A stretch of 64,000 bases of DNA from Spiroplasma ixodetis Y32 (GCF_030316605.1 NZ_CP127039.1:1550001-1614000); one strand, 5' to 3'. Counted from the first letter of the stretch, positions 48,164 through 59,685 are shown. Numbers and translations: made by a program. The notes: generated by a model from the sequence alone, not told the origin.

Positions 48164-49240
48164 ATGATATTTATTAATGTTTCTCCATTATTATGGGATA
48201 TTATTATTTTTGCTATTATTATTTTTGGTATTGTTACTGGTTTTTTTATTGGGGGAAGAGCATTAACATTTATTAGTGCTGGTAATTTACTTAGTATTGG
48301 TTTAATGTTTGCATTTAAACCAATGTTAATAAATTCTTTTAAAAATATGGTATCCCCATGGTTTAGTGACCTTAGCGGTAGTTTTGCTTCATTTAAGAAT
48401 TTATTAACTGATAATATTGGATTTTTGATATATGCTATTGTTTGAATTATTGGCATTAATATTTTATTTTGAATAATCTATATTATTTTATATTTTGTAC
48501 TTTTTAATAAAAATAAAATTGAACACAAAGCAATAAATGCTACAGCGGGAATTTTAATTAATTTTATTAGAATGAGTATTTTAGGTAGCATCGTAATTAT
48601 TATGATGGGTACTAGTGTTTTCGGTAATAAATTATTAAGTTATGGTGTTATTAAAAATGAAATACCGACAACTTCTGTTACTCATAAAATATTTAGTAGT
48701 ATTGATAATAATCTTCCTTTTTTAAATGTTAATGTAACAGACATTAACACTGTTATTGATTTATATCAAAATAGTGAAACATTAAAACAGAGTATAAATG
48801 AATTAAAAAATAATACAACTTATGAGGAATGTTACAGTACTGTTGAAAAGTTAAAAATGATAGGTATATTAAGAGTAGATGAAACCGATAAAATTGCTAA
48901 TGCTCTAAAAGAGATGGAATCAACAGGTGGTATCATTGCTAATAAAAAAATAATTATAGATCTCTTGCAACAACACGAAATTGATAATTTTTTAGATGTT
49001 AATTATATGGTATCAGTTTTTAGTGCTTATGCTAATATACTTAATTTATATTCGGAAGTAGTACAAATATTCGATGATAATTTAAAAGATATGCCAATAA
49101 TAGATACTACACTTCCACAGAATATGGGTCGTTATAATCTTTTAAAGCCTAAAATTTCTGCTTTTACTAATTCAATTAAAGATGTAATAGTGAGAGAACA
49201 TATTATTCAAAATTTAAAAAATATTTATAATCCGTTTTAA
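48164..49240 (+). CDS. CvpA-like membrane protein
   Basis: 358 residues: four N-terminal membrane spans (about 8-30, 35-52, 85-125, 140-165) with GIVTGFFIGGRALTFISAG near the start, a pattern like CvpA-type proteins. A long soluble C-terminal part follows (about 190-358) with EETYEECYST-type charged helices, ending NLKNIYNPF. I chose ATG 48164 because AAGGAAGG lies upstream. It follows tyrS by 16 nt. The family call is tentative. Confidence 0.6.
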
Positions 49241-49357
49241 TAAAAATAAAAAAATAGTTGAGGCATTTAATTTTTATTTATAACTGGAGTAGTATTTTTT
49301 CTTTGTGTTTTAAAAAAAATATGATATTATTACCTAGTAATTTAATAAATGTTCTTT

Positions 49358-49384
49358 CCTAGTATAGATATTTTCTATATTAGG
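49358..49384 (+). promoter_or_regulatory. hairpin in the leader of the IS-disrupted gene
   Basis: CCTA-TATAGA/TCTATA-TAGG arms followed by ATTTTTATT. It may terminate readthrough from the CvpA-like gene, or be an attenuator before 49429. Confidence 0.45.
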
Positions 49385-49684
49385 ATTTTTATTAAGTTAA
49401 TTTTAATAAGCAAAGGAAGATAAAGAATATGTTAGATGGCATAAGTTAGTTAAGTTTACTCCTATAATTTTTAATCTAGACAGTATGATTAGTTTAAATA
49501 ATTAATAGTTAAGGAGTAAAGATGAAATATAAAGTTTATACAAGAAAAATTAAACTAGATGTTTTAAATGAATATGTAGTGATTAAAAAATTAAAAACCA
49601 TTGATATTAAAACCAAATATCAATTATCAACCAGATCATTAATTTATAATTGAGTAAAAAAATATCAAAAAAATAATAAATTAA

Positions 49685-50624
49685 CGGACTTCTCCCCACA
49701 TGTACTTGTGGAGGAAACAATGAAATTGAATGAGTTAAACAATGCTTTTCAAACAGAACAGGATTGTTTAAAATATATAGCAAGTTTGAAGAAAAACAAA
49801 TGTATCATGTGTTCTTGAACAAGTTTGAATACTTCTAATTTAAGAAGAATAAGATGTTTGAAATGTCATCAAACATTTAGTATTCTTCATGGCACCATTT
49901 TTTACAAGTCACAAACACCTTTGAGATTTTGATTTTATCTCATCTTTAGATGAATAAACACCAAACATGGAATTACATCAACTGATGTTGCAAAAGAATT
50001 GGGTGTGACTTTGAAAACTGCTTGAAGAATGGGTCATGAAATCAGAAATCGTATTGCCAAACAAGAACATCAATTTATTGTTGAGGGCATAGTGCAAATG
50101 GATGAAATGTATCTTTCACATATGGGTTTTAAAAAACAAGGAAGATCTTTGATAAATAAAACATTAATTGTTGGAATTTATGAAAAAACAACCAATAATT
50201 TAATTGTGAAAGTAATCAAAAACGCAAAAAGTAAAAATCTTTTGCAGTTTGCAAGAAACCATATTTCTTCAAAGTGTGATGTACATACTGATTCTTGAAA
50301 AGGATATCGTGATTTCAAATCACTTTTCCCTAATCACAAAACAGTTAACCATCAAGATGGTTATGTTTCAAAAATTGGCGTAAATACCAATCAAATTGAA
50401 TCAGTATGAAAACATATACGAAGAACATTTAAAACACATATCAAAGTTGCAAAACATCATGTTCATTTATATGCCAAAGAAGCTGCATATAAATTCAACA
50501 AAATACCTACTTTTGAAACTGTAATGCTATGTTGCATTTAAAAATGTGGGGAGAAGTCCGTAGATAGGCTTTTCTCCCTTTATGTACTATTTTAAATTTT
50601 ATCACATAAATGCTGAGAAAAGCC
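49685..50624 (+). mobile_element. IS1595-type element, copy F, with inverted right-end segment
   Basis: TAAATTAA duplications at 49677-49684 and 50625-50632. The 60-bp segment 50566-50625 reads as the reverse complement of the same segment in all other full copies. Confidence 0.92.
49720..50541 (+). CDS. IS1595-family transposase (intact)
   Basis: 273 residues. Differences from copy E include MLCCI for MLCFI at the C-terminus and NELNNAF for NEFNNAF at the start. Catalytic residues and both CxxC pairs are kept. Confidence 0.88.
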
Positions 50625-51862
50625 TAAATTAATTACTATTCATACTTTTCAAACAAATCATCAAATAGATAAAGTGAATATCAAAGATAAAAATTTAAAA
50701 CTTGAAAATAAAAAACTCAAAAAGTCACTACTAAAAGAAAAAATAAAAAATGAATTTTTAAGACAAAAACAATTCTGTGATAAAGAATTAAAAAACAATC
50801 AAAATATTTTAAATAGTAAATCATTGAAAAGTAAATGTTTTTTAATAGTTGATAAATATAGAAATAAAAATTATGGAATTAATGACATAATTAGTTTGTT
50901 ACCTATCAGTAAAGTTGCATATTATAAATGAATAAAAAACGGTAAAAAGAAATATCAAACAAAAATTGATAATGAGTTATTAAAAGAATTAAATAAAATT
51001 GTTGTTATTAGCAACAAAGATAAAATAATTAAAATTACTAGTTTAGAAAAGATGAGATTAGAATTAAAGAAAAACAACACCAATCTTAAATGCAGTAAAA
51101 ACAGCATTATGAGGTTATTAGAAGATAATAATATCAAACTATTAACCAAACCCAAAAAACAGCGTAGAGCGAAATCTAATTCCTTAAAATCAAATTTCCA
51201 AGATTTATTAAAACGTAATTTTACCAGTAATACTTATCTTGAAAAAGTTGGCATCGATGGTACTTGATTTAAAGAATTAATTATTAATAATAAAAAAACT
51301 AAATTATTATTAGAAATTGCTACAGATATGAATAGTAATGCTATAGTTGGTTGAAAAATTAATAAAAGTGAAAATGCAATAACCATTTTAAATGTTCTTA
51401 ATCAAGTAACAAAGGCAAGTCGTAAAGAACATAAAATATTTGCAACATTTATCCAGTCTGATTTAGGTTCAGGTAATACTAGTAAAATAGTTACAAATAG
51501 TTTTAATAAAAGTAAAACTTTAATTCATTCAAAAAGTTTATCAGGATTTAAAGGCAACCAAGTAAGTGAATGTTTAAATCGCTGAATCAAAAGAGATTTT
51601 AAAATTATGTTTGGTAACAAGTTTAATAGCATTAAACATTTCACAGAAGCATTAAGAAAATTTATTAACTAATGAAATAATGATAGAATGATTTTACGAT
51701 TAAAAATGTCTCCAAACCAATTTGTACAGATTTGAAGAAAAGAAAGTAAACTTATCTAACCAATGCCGATGATTTATTAAGAAAAACATTAGAAAACACA
51801 CCTAAAGAATATAAGAAAAATATGATTGACAGTTTCAGAATAAATATAGGTAAATTAATTAA

Positions 51863-52803
51863 CAGACTTCTCCCCACATGTACTTGTGGAGGAAACAATA
51901 AAATTGAATGAGTTCAACAATGCTTTTCAAACAGAACAGGATTGTTTAAAATATATAGCAAGTTTGAAGAAAAACAAATGTATCATGTGTTCTTGAACAA
52001 GTTTGAATACTTCTAATTTAAGAAGAATAAGATGTTTGAAATGTCATCAAACATTTAGTATTCTTCATGGCACCATTTTTTACAAGTCACAAACACCTTT
52101 GAGATTTTGATTTTATCTCATCTTTAGATGAATAAACACCAAACATAGAATTACATCAACTGATGTTGCAAAAGAATTGGGTGTGACTTTGAAAACTGCT
52201 TGAAGAATGGGTCATGAAATCAGAAATCGTATTGCCAAACAAGAACATCAATTTATTGTTGAGGGCATAGTGCAAATGGATGAAATGTATCTTTCACATA
52301 TGGGTTTTAAAAAACAAGGAAGATCTTTGATAAATAAAACATTAATTGTTGGGATTTATGAAAAAACAACCAATAATTTAATTGTGAAAGTAATCAAAAA
52401 CGCAAAAAGTAAAAATCTTTTGCAATTTGCAAGAAACCATATTTCTTCAAAGTGTGATGTACATACTGATTCTTGAAAAGGATATCGTGATTTCAAATCA
52501 CTTTTCCCTAATCACAAAACAGTTAACCATCAAGATGGTTATGTTTCAAAAATTGGCGTAAATACCAATCAAATTGAATCATTATGAAAACATATACGAA
52601 GAACATTTAAAACACATATCAAAGTTGCAAAACATCATGTTCATTTATATGCCAAAGAAGCTGCATATAAATTCAACAAGATACCTACTTTTGAAACTGT
52701 AATGCTATGTTTCATTTAAAAATGTGGGGAGAAGTCCGTAGATAGGCTTTTCTCAACATTTATGTGATAAAATTTAAAAATAATACATAAAGGGAGAAAA
52801 GCC
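51863..52803 (+). mobile_element. IS1595-type element, copy G
   Basis: TTAATTAA duplications at 51855-51862 and 52804-52811. The left end has CAGACTTC instead of CGGACTTC. Confidence 0.9.
51898..52719 (+). pseudogene. IS1595-family transposase with start codon lost
   Basis: The body of 273 codons is open, but the start ATG has become ATA, and Gly in KHGITS has become Arg. Confidence 0.8.
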
Positions 52804-53269
52804 TTAATTAATAATATTAATCACTATATAGAAGTTGAAGAGAAAATTTATAATGCAAAAAGTAAAGCAGGATATTCTGTTTCTTATACTCCTTTTTATA
52901 TGTCACTTCAACATCGAATTAATATCCAACTATTAAAAGAAAAAGAAATAGTAAATGCTCTTAATAATGTTGATGAATTAGAAAAGTTTAAAAAATTAGA
53001 AGAAATATATAAAGAATTAGTTACTAGAAAAGAAGAAATTGAAGCACCAAATTCAAGATGAAAAAACACTAATAAATATAAAGAACCTAATAATCCTGAC
53101 TTACAAATAAGAATTAATCAAATTTTAGAAAATGGTTCAATAAGACAACAAAATTTTATCGATGCAGCAAATCAAGAACATATTCCTAATAATAGTAATG
53201 GTTCAAATAGTTTTCATAATGTTATATAATATGAACTTATATTAAGATCATTATTTATAGAGAACATAT

Positions 53270-53295
53270 AAAAGTTACCCTTTGGGGTAACTTTT
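53270..53295. terminator. bidirectional terminator
   Basis: AAAAGTTACCC/GGGTAACTTTT around TTTG, between the IS-split gene and a convergent membrane gene whose stop lies within it. Confidence 0.85.
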
Positions 53296-53635
53296 ACAAT
53301 ATTTTATTTTTTATTAAATCAATAGTATTTTCTACTTGTTTATTATTAATTTCTTTTTTGTCTTTTGTCTTAATAAATCGATAAGTACTAACGATTAAAA
53401 AACCTATATAAATTAAATAAGATATCGTTAATACTGATATTAGTAAAATATTATCATAATAATTTTTAGTAAAAAATGAAAATATGTTACTAAAAATTAA
53501 AGGAATTATAGCTATTCATAAAATTAAATATTTCTTTTTATTTTTATTAATTCCTAATCAGCCAATAGCTGTTATCATAACAGCTATCACAAAAGTAATA
53601 CTAACTATTTTTTCAGAAATTTCATTTTTAATCAT
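53294..53635 (-). CDS. small three-span membrane protein, unknown
   Basis: 113 residues: spans at about 10-30 (IVSITFVIAVMITAIGWLG), 38-55 and 70-92 (LLISVLTISYLIYIGFLIV), then a basic/acidic tail KTKDKKEINNKQVENT. ATG 53633-53635 follows GAGGAAAGG. Two TGA Trp codons. No family recognised. Confidence 0.55.
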
Positions 53636-53822
53636 TTTTATTTTTCCTTTCCTCATCTATAATTAACATTATATCATTTAATTTAATTGCCATAGTAGTT
53701 GTAGAAAAATTAATTGTTAGTTTTGTTTTAAGGAAATTGATTGATAGATAATTAATTTATATTTTATTTTTTCAAAAACAAAAAATGATAAATGCTTTTA
53801 TTGACATTTACCATCTAAAAAT

Positions 53823-53850
53823 AAATCTGTTATCAATTGATAACAGATTT
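53823..53850 (-). terminator. rho-independent terminator of rpsD
   Basis: AAATCTGTTATCAA/TTGATAACAGATTT stem, T-rich tail in the leftward direction, 17 nt after the rpsD stop. Confidence 0.85.
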
Positions 53851-53867
53851 TAAATTAATTATTAATT

Positions 53868-54479
53868 TTAAGCACGTCCATATGATTCAACAACTAATGC
53901 TTCATTAATATCAGTATTTAGTTCGTCACGTAGTGGATGACGTACATATGTACCAATAAATGTTTTTTTATTGAATTCAATAAATGGTAATGTTGAAGCG
54001 TTAGCGTTTAATGCTTCAATAATTTTTGCATTTTTTTGTGCTTTTTCAGTAATAGTAATTTTATCTCCTATTTTAACACGATATGAAGGAATATTAACTT
54101 TTTTACCATTAACTAAAACATGACCATGATTTACTAATTGACGAGCACCTTTTCTTGTTAAAGATAAACCTAAACGAAAAACAATATTATCTAATCTTGA
54201 TTCTAAGAATACTAACAAGTTAGTACCAGTAACACCATGAGTTTTTTTTGATTCATCAAATAAATTTTTCATTTGACGAGCATTTAAACCATAAGTGAAA
54301 CGAATTTTTTGCTTTTCTTGTAATTGTAATCCATAGTTAGAAAGTTTAATTCTTTTTTGACCATGTTGTCCAGGAGCGAATGTTCGCTTTTTTCCTTTTG
54401 CAAATTCTTTACCAGATTCAAGAATTGAGAAGTTTAATCTTCTTGATTTTTTAAAAACTGGACCAGTATATCTTGACAT
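53868..54479 (-). CDS. rpsD: 30S ribosomal protein S4
   Basis: S4 nucleates 16S rRNA folding. The 203-residue protein begins MSRYTGPVFKKSRRLNFSIL and contains KKRTFAPGQHGQ and the S4 RNA-binding domain SRLDNIVFRLGLSLTRKGAR and LVNHGHVLVNGKKVN. I chose ATG 54477-54479 because AAGGAGGT lies upstream; an open frame extends further 5' but is leader. It has its own promoter, a long leader and a terminator. Confidence 0.97.
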   Translation of the reverse strand: MSRYTGPVFKKSRRLNFSILESGKEFAKGKKRTFAPGQHGQKRIKLSNYGLQLQEKQKIRFTYGLNARQMKNLFDESKKTHGVTGTNLLVFLESRLDNIVFRLGLSLTRKGARQLVNHGHVLVNGKKVNIPSYRVKIGDKITITEKAQKNAKIIEALNANASTLPFIEFNKKTFIGTYVRHPLRDELNTDINEALVVESYGRA

Positions 54480-54672
54480 AATAAAAACCTCCTTGGAATG
54501 TATACAAACACAAAGAGACTTTAATAAGTTCTCATTAAGATAATTTACAATTCGCCAGAACAGCACTGGTTACTATTAAGATTAATTAGAAAATTCTACT
54601 AATAAAAAGAATAATCTTTGAGGGTAAACTATTTGCAACTTAATAATACTTATTTGCTGCTTTCGTGAATGC
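54480..54672 (-). promoter_or_regulatory. long rpsD leader, possible S4 autoregulatory site
   Basis: About 190 nt separate the promoter from the start codon, with several short self-complementary stretches. S4 represses its own mRNA through structured leaders in other bacteria. I could not fold this one by hand. Confidence 0.4.
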
Positions 54673-54678
54673 TTGTTA

Positions 54679-54707
54679 ATTATAGGATAAGTAATGTTAT
54701 TTGTCAA
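54679..54707 (-). promoter_or_regulatory. rpsD promoter
   Basis: Consensus TTGACA (54702-54707) and TATAAT (54679-54684) with a 17-nt spacer, read leftward. Confidence 0.9.
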
Positions 54708-54726
54708 ATATTATTTTTTCATTTTT

Positions 54727-55884
54727 TGTAGATTAGACACACTTTTTGGACTAATAAAAGTTTTTATAACTTTATATTATTAGTTGAGGTGTAGTTTAAA
54801 ATGAAATATTTAATTAATAGTGCTGATTTTACTAAATTTGATTATAAATTTAACAAGTTTGTAGAAAAGTATAAAAATGATAAAAATATTAATAAAGTTA
54901 ATATTTATTATCGTAAATTTAAAAAATTTTGTTTTTTATTTAAAAATAAAAATTCTTGTAAAGAAATAATTTCTCAATTACATATGCCAAAGCAAACTTT
55001 TTATTATTGAGCTAAACGTTTTTATGATATTTTCTACAAAAATAAACCTTTTAAAGAATTATTATTTAAATCAACAAAACCTAAAAATATTAAATATTTG
55101 TATAATTTGGAATTATCAGAAAAATTTATAAATTATTTTGTTCAGTATAAAGAAGAGTTTGGTATAGGTGCTTTTCAATTTTGTTATTTAATAAGAAATA
55201 TTGATGATATTAGGTTTAATTTTTTGCCAAAACCTTCGGTTAAAACTATATATCGTTGATTAAAACGTTTTGGTTTTTATTCACAAAAAACTATTAAGAA
55301 AAAACATTTGAGATATGAAGTAAAAGAAACGGGATTATTGCAGACTGATATTAAAGTAGTATCAGATTATATAATAGGAAGTAAAAGATGATATATTATT
55401 GATTTTATTGATGAAAAAACTCGAATTACTTATTGTTATCCATCTGAACAAGCACAAACCAGAGATATTGTAAATGCTACTAAAAATGCTTTAAATTTTT
55501 ATGAAAAATTGGGAATTAAAATTAAAAGAATTAGAACTGATAATGGTAGTCAATATGTTAATACATCTTGTGGAAAACCACAAAGGAATCGTTGATTTAC
55601 AAATTTTTGTAATAAAAAAGGTATAGTTCATGAAACTACACCGTTTAGATCACCACAGAGTAATGGTAAGATTGAAAGATTTCATAGAAATTGAAGTAAT
55701 TTATTTGAAATAAAACCATATTTAAATAGTGATTTTAGTTTATTTCAAAAATTAGTTAATTCTTTTCAAGAATATTATAACAATTCTAAACCACATAAAT
55801 CATTAGGGTTAATGACTCCTATGGATTATTTTGATAAACTTTTATTAGATGGAAAATAGTCCAAAATGTCTGTACTACCTTACA
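54727..55884 (+). mobile_element. rve-type IS (IS3/IS481-like), full copy
   Basis: 1,158 bp bounded by imperfect inverted repeats TGTAGATTAGACACACTTT and, on the other strand, TGTAAGGTAGTACAGACATT, both leading to TTTTGGACTA. No obvious target duplication. It inserted between the rpsD promoter region and the start of a leftward gene (55929). Confidence 0.85.
54801..55859 (+). CDS. integrase-core (rve) transposase
   Basis: This intact 352-residue protein has an N-terminal HTH (CKEIISQLHMPKQTFYYWAK), a second HTH-like block (PSVKTIYRWLKRFGFYSQKT), and an integrase core with Asp in LLQTDIKVVSDY, Asp in IRTDNGSQYVN and Glu in SPQSNGKIERFHRNW. It ends NSKPHKSLGLMTPMDYF. Family placement between IS3 and IS481 is uncertain. 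Several TGA Trp codons. Confidence 0.85.
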
Positions 55885-55929
55885 AATTGTATCTTGTAGT
55901 ATTTTATATGTTTTTAATAATGTTCTCAT
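55885..55929 (-). pseudogene. 5' end of an unknown gene, cut by the rve-type IS
   Basis: MRTLLKTYKILQDTI follows AAAGGGGGG. The remainder is not found on the other side of the IS. Confidence 0.4.
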
Positions 55930-56163
55930 TAATAAAACCCCCCTTTTTATTTATTTCCAATATTTTTTAGATAAATATAATTGATAGACTTATTATTTTA
56001 AACTTATATTTATGAATTTATATAGCTTTTTATTATTATCTTAAGATTTATTTAAAAATATTTACTTTTAATTTATAATAATATTTTTATTTAAGTTCAT
56101 AATTATGATATTAAAGATAAGCAATATAGTTTTGATAAATCTTAATTAAAGTTTATATGTGAA
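55930..56163. other. AT-rich non-coding region
   Basis: No gene seen. The last 30 bp (GTGAAAAAATTAA), together with the far side of IS copy H (57112 on), resemble the segment at 59755-59800. Confidence 0.4.
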
Positions 56164-56171
56164 AAAATTAA

Positions 56172-57111
56172 GGCTTTTCTCCCTTTATGTACTATTTTTA
56201 ATTTTATCACATAAATGCTGAGAAAAGCCTATCTACGGACTTCTCCCCACATTTTTAAATGAAACATAGCATTACAGTTTCAAAAGTAGGTATCTTGTTG
56301 AATTTATATGCAGCTTCTTTGGCATATAAATGAACATGATGTTTTGCAACTTTGATATGTGTTTTAAATGTTCTTCGTATATGTTTTCATACTGATTCAA
56401 TTTGATTGGTATTTACGCCAATTTTTGAAACATAACCATCTTGATGGTTAACTGTTTTGTGATTAGGGAAAAGTGATTTGAAATCACGATATCCTTTTCA
56501 AGAATCAGTATGTACATCACACTTTGAAGAAATATGGTTTCTTGCAAACTGCAAAAGATTTTTACTTTTTGCGTTTTTGATTACTTTCACAATTAAATTA
56601 TTGGTTGTTTTTTCATAAATCCCAACAATTAATGTTTTATTTATCAAAGATCTTCCTTGTTTTTTAAAACCCATATGTGAAAGATACATTTCATCCATTT
56701 GCACTATGCCCTCAACAATAAATTGATGTTCTTGTTTGGCAATACGATTTCTGATTTCATGACCCATTCTTCAAGCAGTTTTCAAAGTCACACCCAATTC
56801 TTTTGCAACATCAGTTGATGTAATTCCATGTTTGGTGTTTATTCATCTAAAGATGAGATAAAATCAAAATCTCAAAGGTGTTTGTGACTTGTAAAAAATG
56901 GTGCCATGAAGAATACTAAATGTTTGATGACATTTCAAACATCTTATTCTTCTTAAATTAGAAGTATTCAAACTTGTTCAAGAACACATGATACATTTGT
57001 TTTTCTTCAAACTTGCTATATATTTTAAACAATCCTGTTCTGTTTGAAAAGCATTGTTGAACTCATTCAATTTCATTGTTTCCTCCACAAGTACATGTGG
57101 GGAGAAGTCCG
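56172..57111 (-). mobile_element. IS1595-type element, copy H
   Basis: 940 bp; duplications AAAATTAA at 56164-56171 and 57112-57119. Confidence 0.9.
56255..57076 (-). CDS. IS1595-family transposase (intact)
   Basis: 273 residues with both CxxC pairs and MDEMYLS retained. No frame damage; a possible active copy. Confidence 0.9.
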
Positions 57112-57309
57112 AAAATTAATATACAATAAAAAATATTTAATTTAATTATTATGAGTAAACTTGATTAAAATTTTAATTATTTATTTTAATACCATTTTTT
57201 ATTTATTGACTAAAAACTCCCATACTATCACTTTTATCTCATGAACCAATTCTATTTGTAATAATCCTTATTCCTTGATCTTCTGGTAGTGTTTTAAAAA
57301 AATTATTTA

Positions 57310-58240
57310 GGCTTTTGTACTATTTTTAAATTTTATCACATAAATGTTGAGAAAAGCCTATCTACGGACTTCTCACCACATTTTTAAATGAAGCATAGCA
57401 TTACAGTTTCAAAAGTAGGTATCTTGTTGAATTTATATGCAGCTTCTTTGGCATATAAATGAACATGATGTTTTGCAACTTTGATATGTGTTTTAAATGT
57501 TCTTCGTATATGTTTTCATACTGATTCAATTTGATTGGTATTTACGCCAATTTTTGAAACATAACCATCTTGATGGTTAACTGTTTTGTGATTAGGGAAA
57601 AGTGATTTGAAATCACGATATCCTTTTCAAGAATCAGTATGTACATCACACTTTGAAGAAATATGGTTTCTTGCAAACTGCAAAAGATTTTTACTTTTTG
57701 CGTTTTTGATTACTTTCACAATTAAATTATTGGTTGTTTTTTCATAAATCCCAACAATTAATTTTTTATTTATCAAAGATCTTCCTTGTTTTTTAAAACC
57801 CATATGTGAAAGATACATTCCATCCATTTGCACTATGCCCTCAACAATAAATTGATGTTCTTGTTTGGCAATACGATTTCTGATTTCATGACCCATTCTT
57901 CAAGCAGTTTTCAAAGTCACACCCAATTCTTTTGCAACATCAGTTGATGTAATTCCATGTTTGGTGTTTATTCATCTAAAGATGAGATAAAATCAAAATC
58001 TCAAAGGTGTTTGTGACTTGTAAAAAATGGTGCCATGAAGAATACTAAATGTTTGATGACATTTCAAACATCTTATTCTTCTTAAATTAGAAGTATTCAA
58101 ACTTGTTCAAGAACACATGATACATTTGTTTTTCTTCAAATTTGCTATATATTTTAAACAATCCTGTTCTGTTTGAAAAGCATTGTTGAACTCATTCAAT
58201 TTCATTGTTTCCTACACAAGTACATGTGGGGAGAAGTCCG
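57310..58240 (-). mobile_element. IS1595-type element, copy I
   Basis: 931 bp; duplications ATTATTTA at 57302-57309 and 58241-58248. The right end lacks about 11 bp (GGCTTTTGTAC instead of GGCTTTTCTCCCTTTATGTAC), and the left end has CCTACACA for CCTCCACA, which damages the ribosome site. Confidence 0.9.
57384..58205 (-). CDS. IS1595-family transposase (full length, core substitution)
   Basis: 273 codons open. MDGMYLS replaces MDEMYLS next to the first catalytic Asp, and LINKKLI replaces LINKTLI. With the weakened ribosome site and a shortened right end it is probably inactive. Confidence 0.85.
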
Positions 58241-59551
58241 ATTATTTATTTCTTGAAAATGATCAATGATAACTTTTATTGCTGTATAAATATCATCTTG
58301 ACTTATGCTACCACCCAAGCCAATATCTTTTTCTTTTGCAAATTTATTGATAATTTCAAAAAATAATTGTTTAAAATTTTCTTGTTTTTCAGCATTATAG
58401 ATATTTTGGATATGTAAAAAGTTATCATAACTAATTTTTACTTTTATTGAATCATGTGCAGCAGCACGATAATCTACTTCAAATTGATTTTTATTATTAA
58501 ATTTGTATAAAAATTTGTATAAATCATTAACAATTTGTTCTTGAACTCATTTTGTTGGATGAAATTGATCTAAAAAAAAGTAATTATCAATATTTTGTGA
58601 GTTTGCACCAGAAACATATTGAAATTGTAAAATTCCATTTTTTCCAAGAGTATTTATATCAATTGTAGTAACATTTGAATCTTTGTATTGACTTCCTCTA
58701 TTTTTGAATTGTTCAAATAGTTTATTAAATTTTGAAAAAACATCATATTCTTTAATATTTGTTTTTTCAAAATCTTTATTTAGTTTTGTGATTTTTTCAT
58801 TTAATTTTAAGTTAAATTTATTTACAAGATTTGTCATTGGTTGTTGATTAATAGTTTCTTTATAGTTAGGAATTAATCCCATATCAGCAATATTTGTTAT
58901 AATTATTTTTTTAATATTTTTATTAATTAATTCTGTTAAATCTCCATCAAGTTTATTAATAATTTTATTAATAGCATTATCAATATCAGTAATGTTATGA
59001 TCAATTATTCACATTAAATCATTAGTTCCAATGTTTATAAAAACTAAATCATCATTATAAAAATCACTATGTTGTGTTTTATTAATGATTTTATTTGCTC
59101 ATCAAGTGAAAATTTATTTAAAAATAAACCTTCAAGACCATAAACTTTTTCTATAAATGTTCCACCAACAGCGTAGTTAGTACCTATTTGTGAAAAATGT
59201 TGACCATTTAATGGTGTAAAGTCTCATCCAGCTGTCACTTTTTGTCTTAATTTTTACTAATTAATTCGGTTGCAACAGGACCATTACATCAAGATCGATT
59301 TTGATAATAAGGAGGTTTGTATTGTACATCATGAGATTTCATAAGTTCCTCTGGGAGGGGAATGTTTTGAAAAAATTGACTTCCTGCACCAACCAATGCT
59401 CCTACATATGATAAACTGTCTCCTAAAGTATAAAAATTATTTTGAAAATTAGTTGTATTATGATTTGTATTACTTAATGCTGAGATTGTGTTTGTCATTA
59501 ATAAAGAACATGTTGTCATTAATTTTATTAAACTTTTCATAGGTATTTATT

Positions 59552-59685
59552 CTCTTTTTCATTTAATTTTAAGTTAAATTTATTTACAAGATTTGTCATT
59601 GGTTGTTGATTAATAGTTTCTTTATAGTTATGAATTAATCCCATATCAGCAATATTTGTTATAATTATTTTTTTAATATTTTTAT
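59552..59685 (-). repeat. duplicated segment of the GDSL gene in its own 5' region
   Basis: About 130 bp nearly identical to 58794-58923 (coding for ITNIADMGLIPNYKETINQQ), with one difference giving GLIHNY. It sits just upstream of the GDSL start. Confidence 0.85.

Larger units (their letters stand above)
49522..51759 (+). pseudogene. IS3-type transposase, split by IS1595 and with a stop
   Basis: After removing copy F and one TAAATTAA the frame joins NNKL-ITIHTFQTN. A TGA Trp in FINWWNND has become TAA (about 51670), removing the last residues. Confidence 0.9.
49438..51767 (+). mobile_element. IS3-type element, copy 3, carrying IS1595 copy F
   Basis: Termini GGCATAAGTTAG and ...CCAATGCC with a 3-bp GAT duplication on both sides (49435-49437, 51768-51770), the expected size for IS3 elements. 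IS1595 copy F is nested at 49685-50624. Confidence 0.92.
49429..53229 (+). pseudogene. unknown protein, split by nested IS3 and IS1595 insertions
   Basis: MLD at 49429 (after AAAGGAAG) is cut by IS3 copy 3. It resumes DDLLRKTLENTPKEYKKNMI, is cut again by IS1595 copy G, and resumes INHYIEVEEKIYNAKSKAGY to SNGSNSFHNVI. Removing both IS elements with their GAT and TTAATTAA duplications gives one uninterrupted frame of about 175 residues, helical and charged with no membrane span. No family recognised. The gene is otherwise undamaged, so the insertions are recent. Confidence 0.7.
57203..59540 (-). pseudogene. secreted SGNH/GDSL hydrolase, frameshifted and split by IS1595 copy I
   Basis: It starts MKSLIKLMTTCSLLMTNTIS (signal peptide-like; no clear lipobox), then FYTLGDSLSYVGALVGAG with the GDS nucleophile, later VFINIGTNDLMWII and FLDQFHPTKWVQEQ (catalytic Asp/His). 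Frame breaks lie near 59250 (A-run) and 59105. IS1595 copy I splits the 3' part; removing it with one ATTATTTA restores QEIN-NFFKTLPEDQG, ending DSMGVFSQ. It is a paralogue of the intact cytoplasmic form at 36551. Confidence 0.8.
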
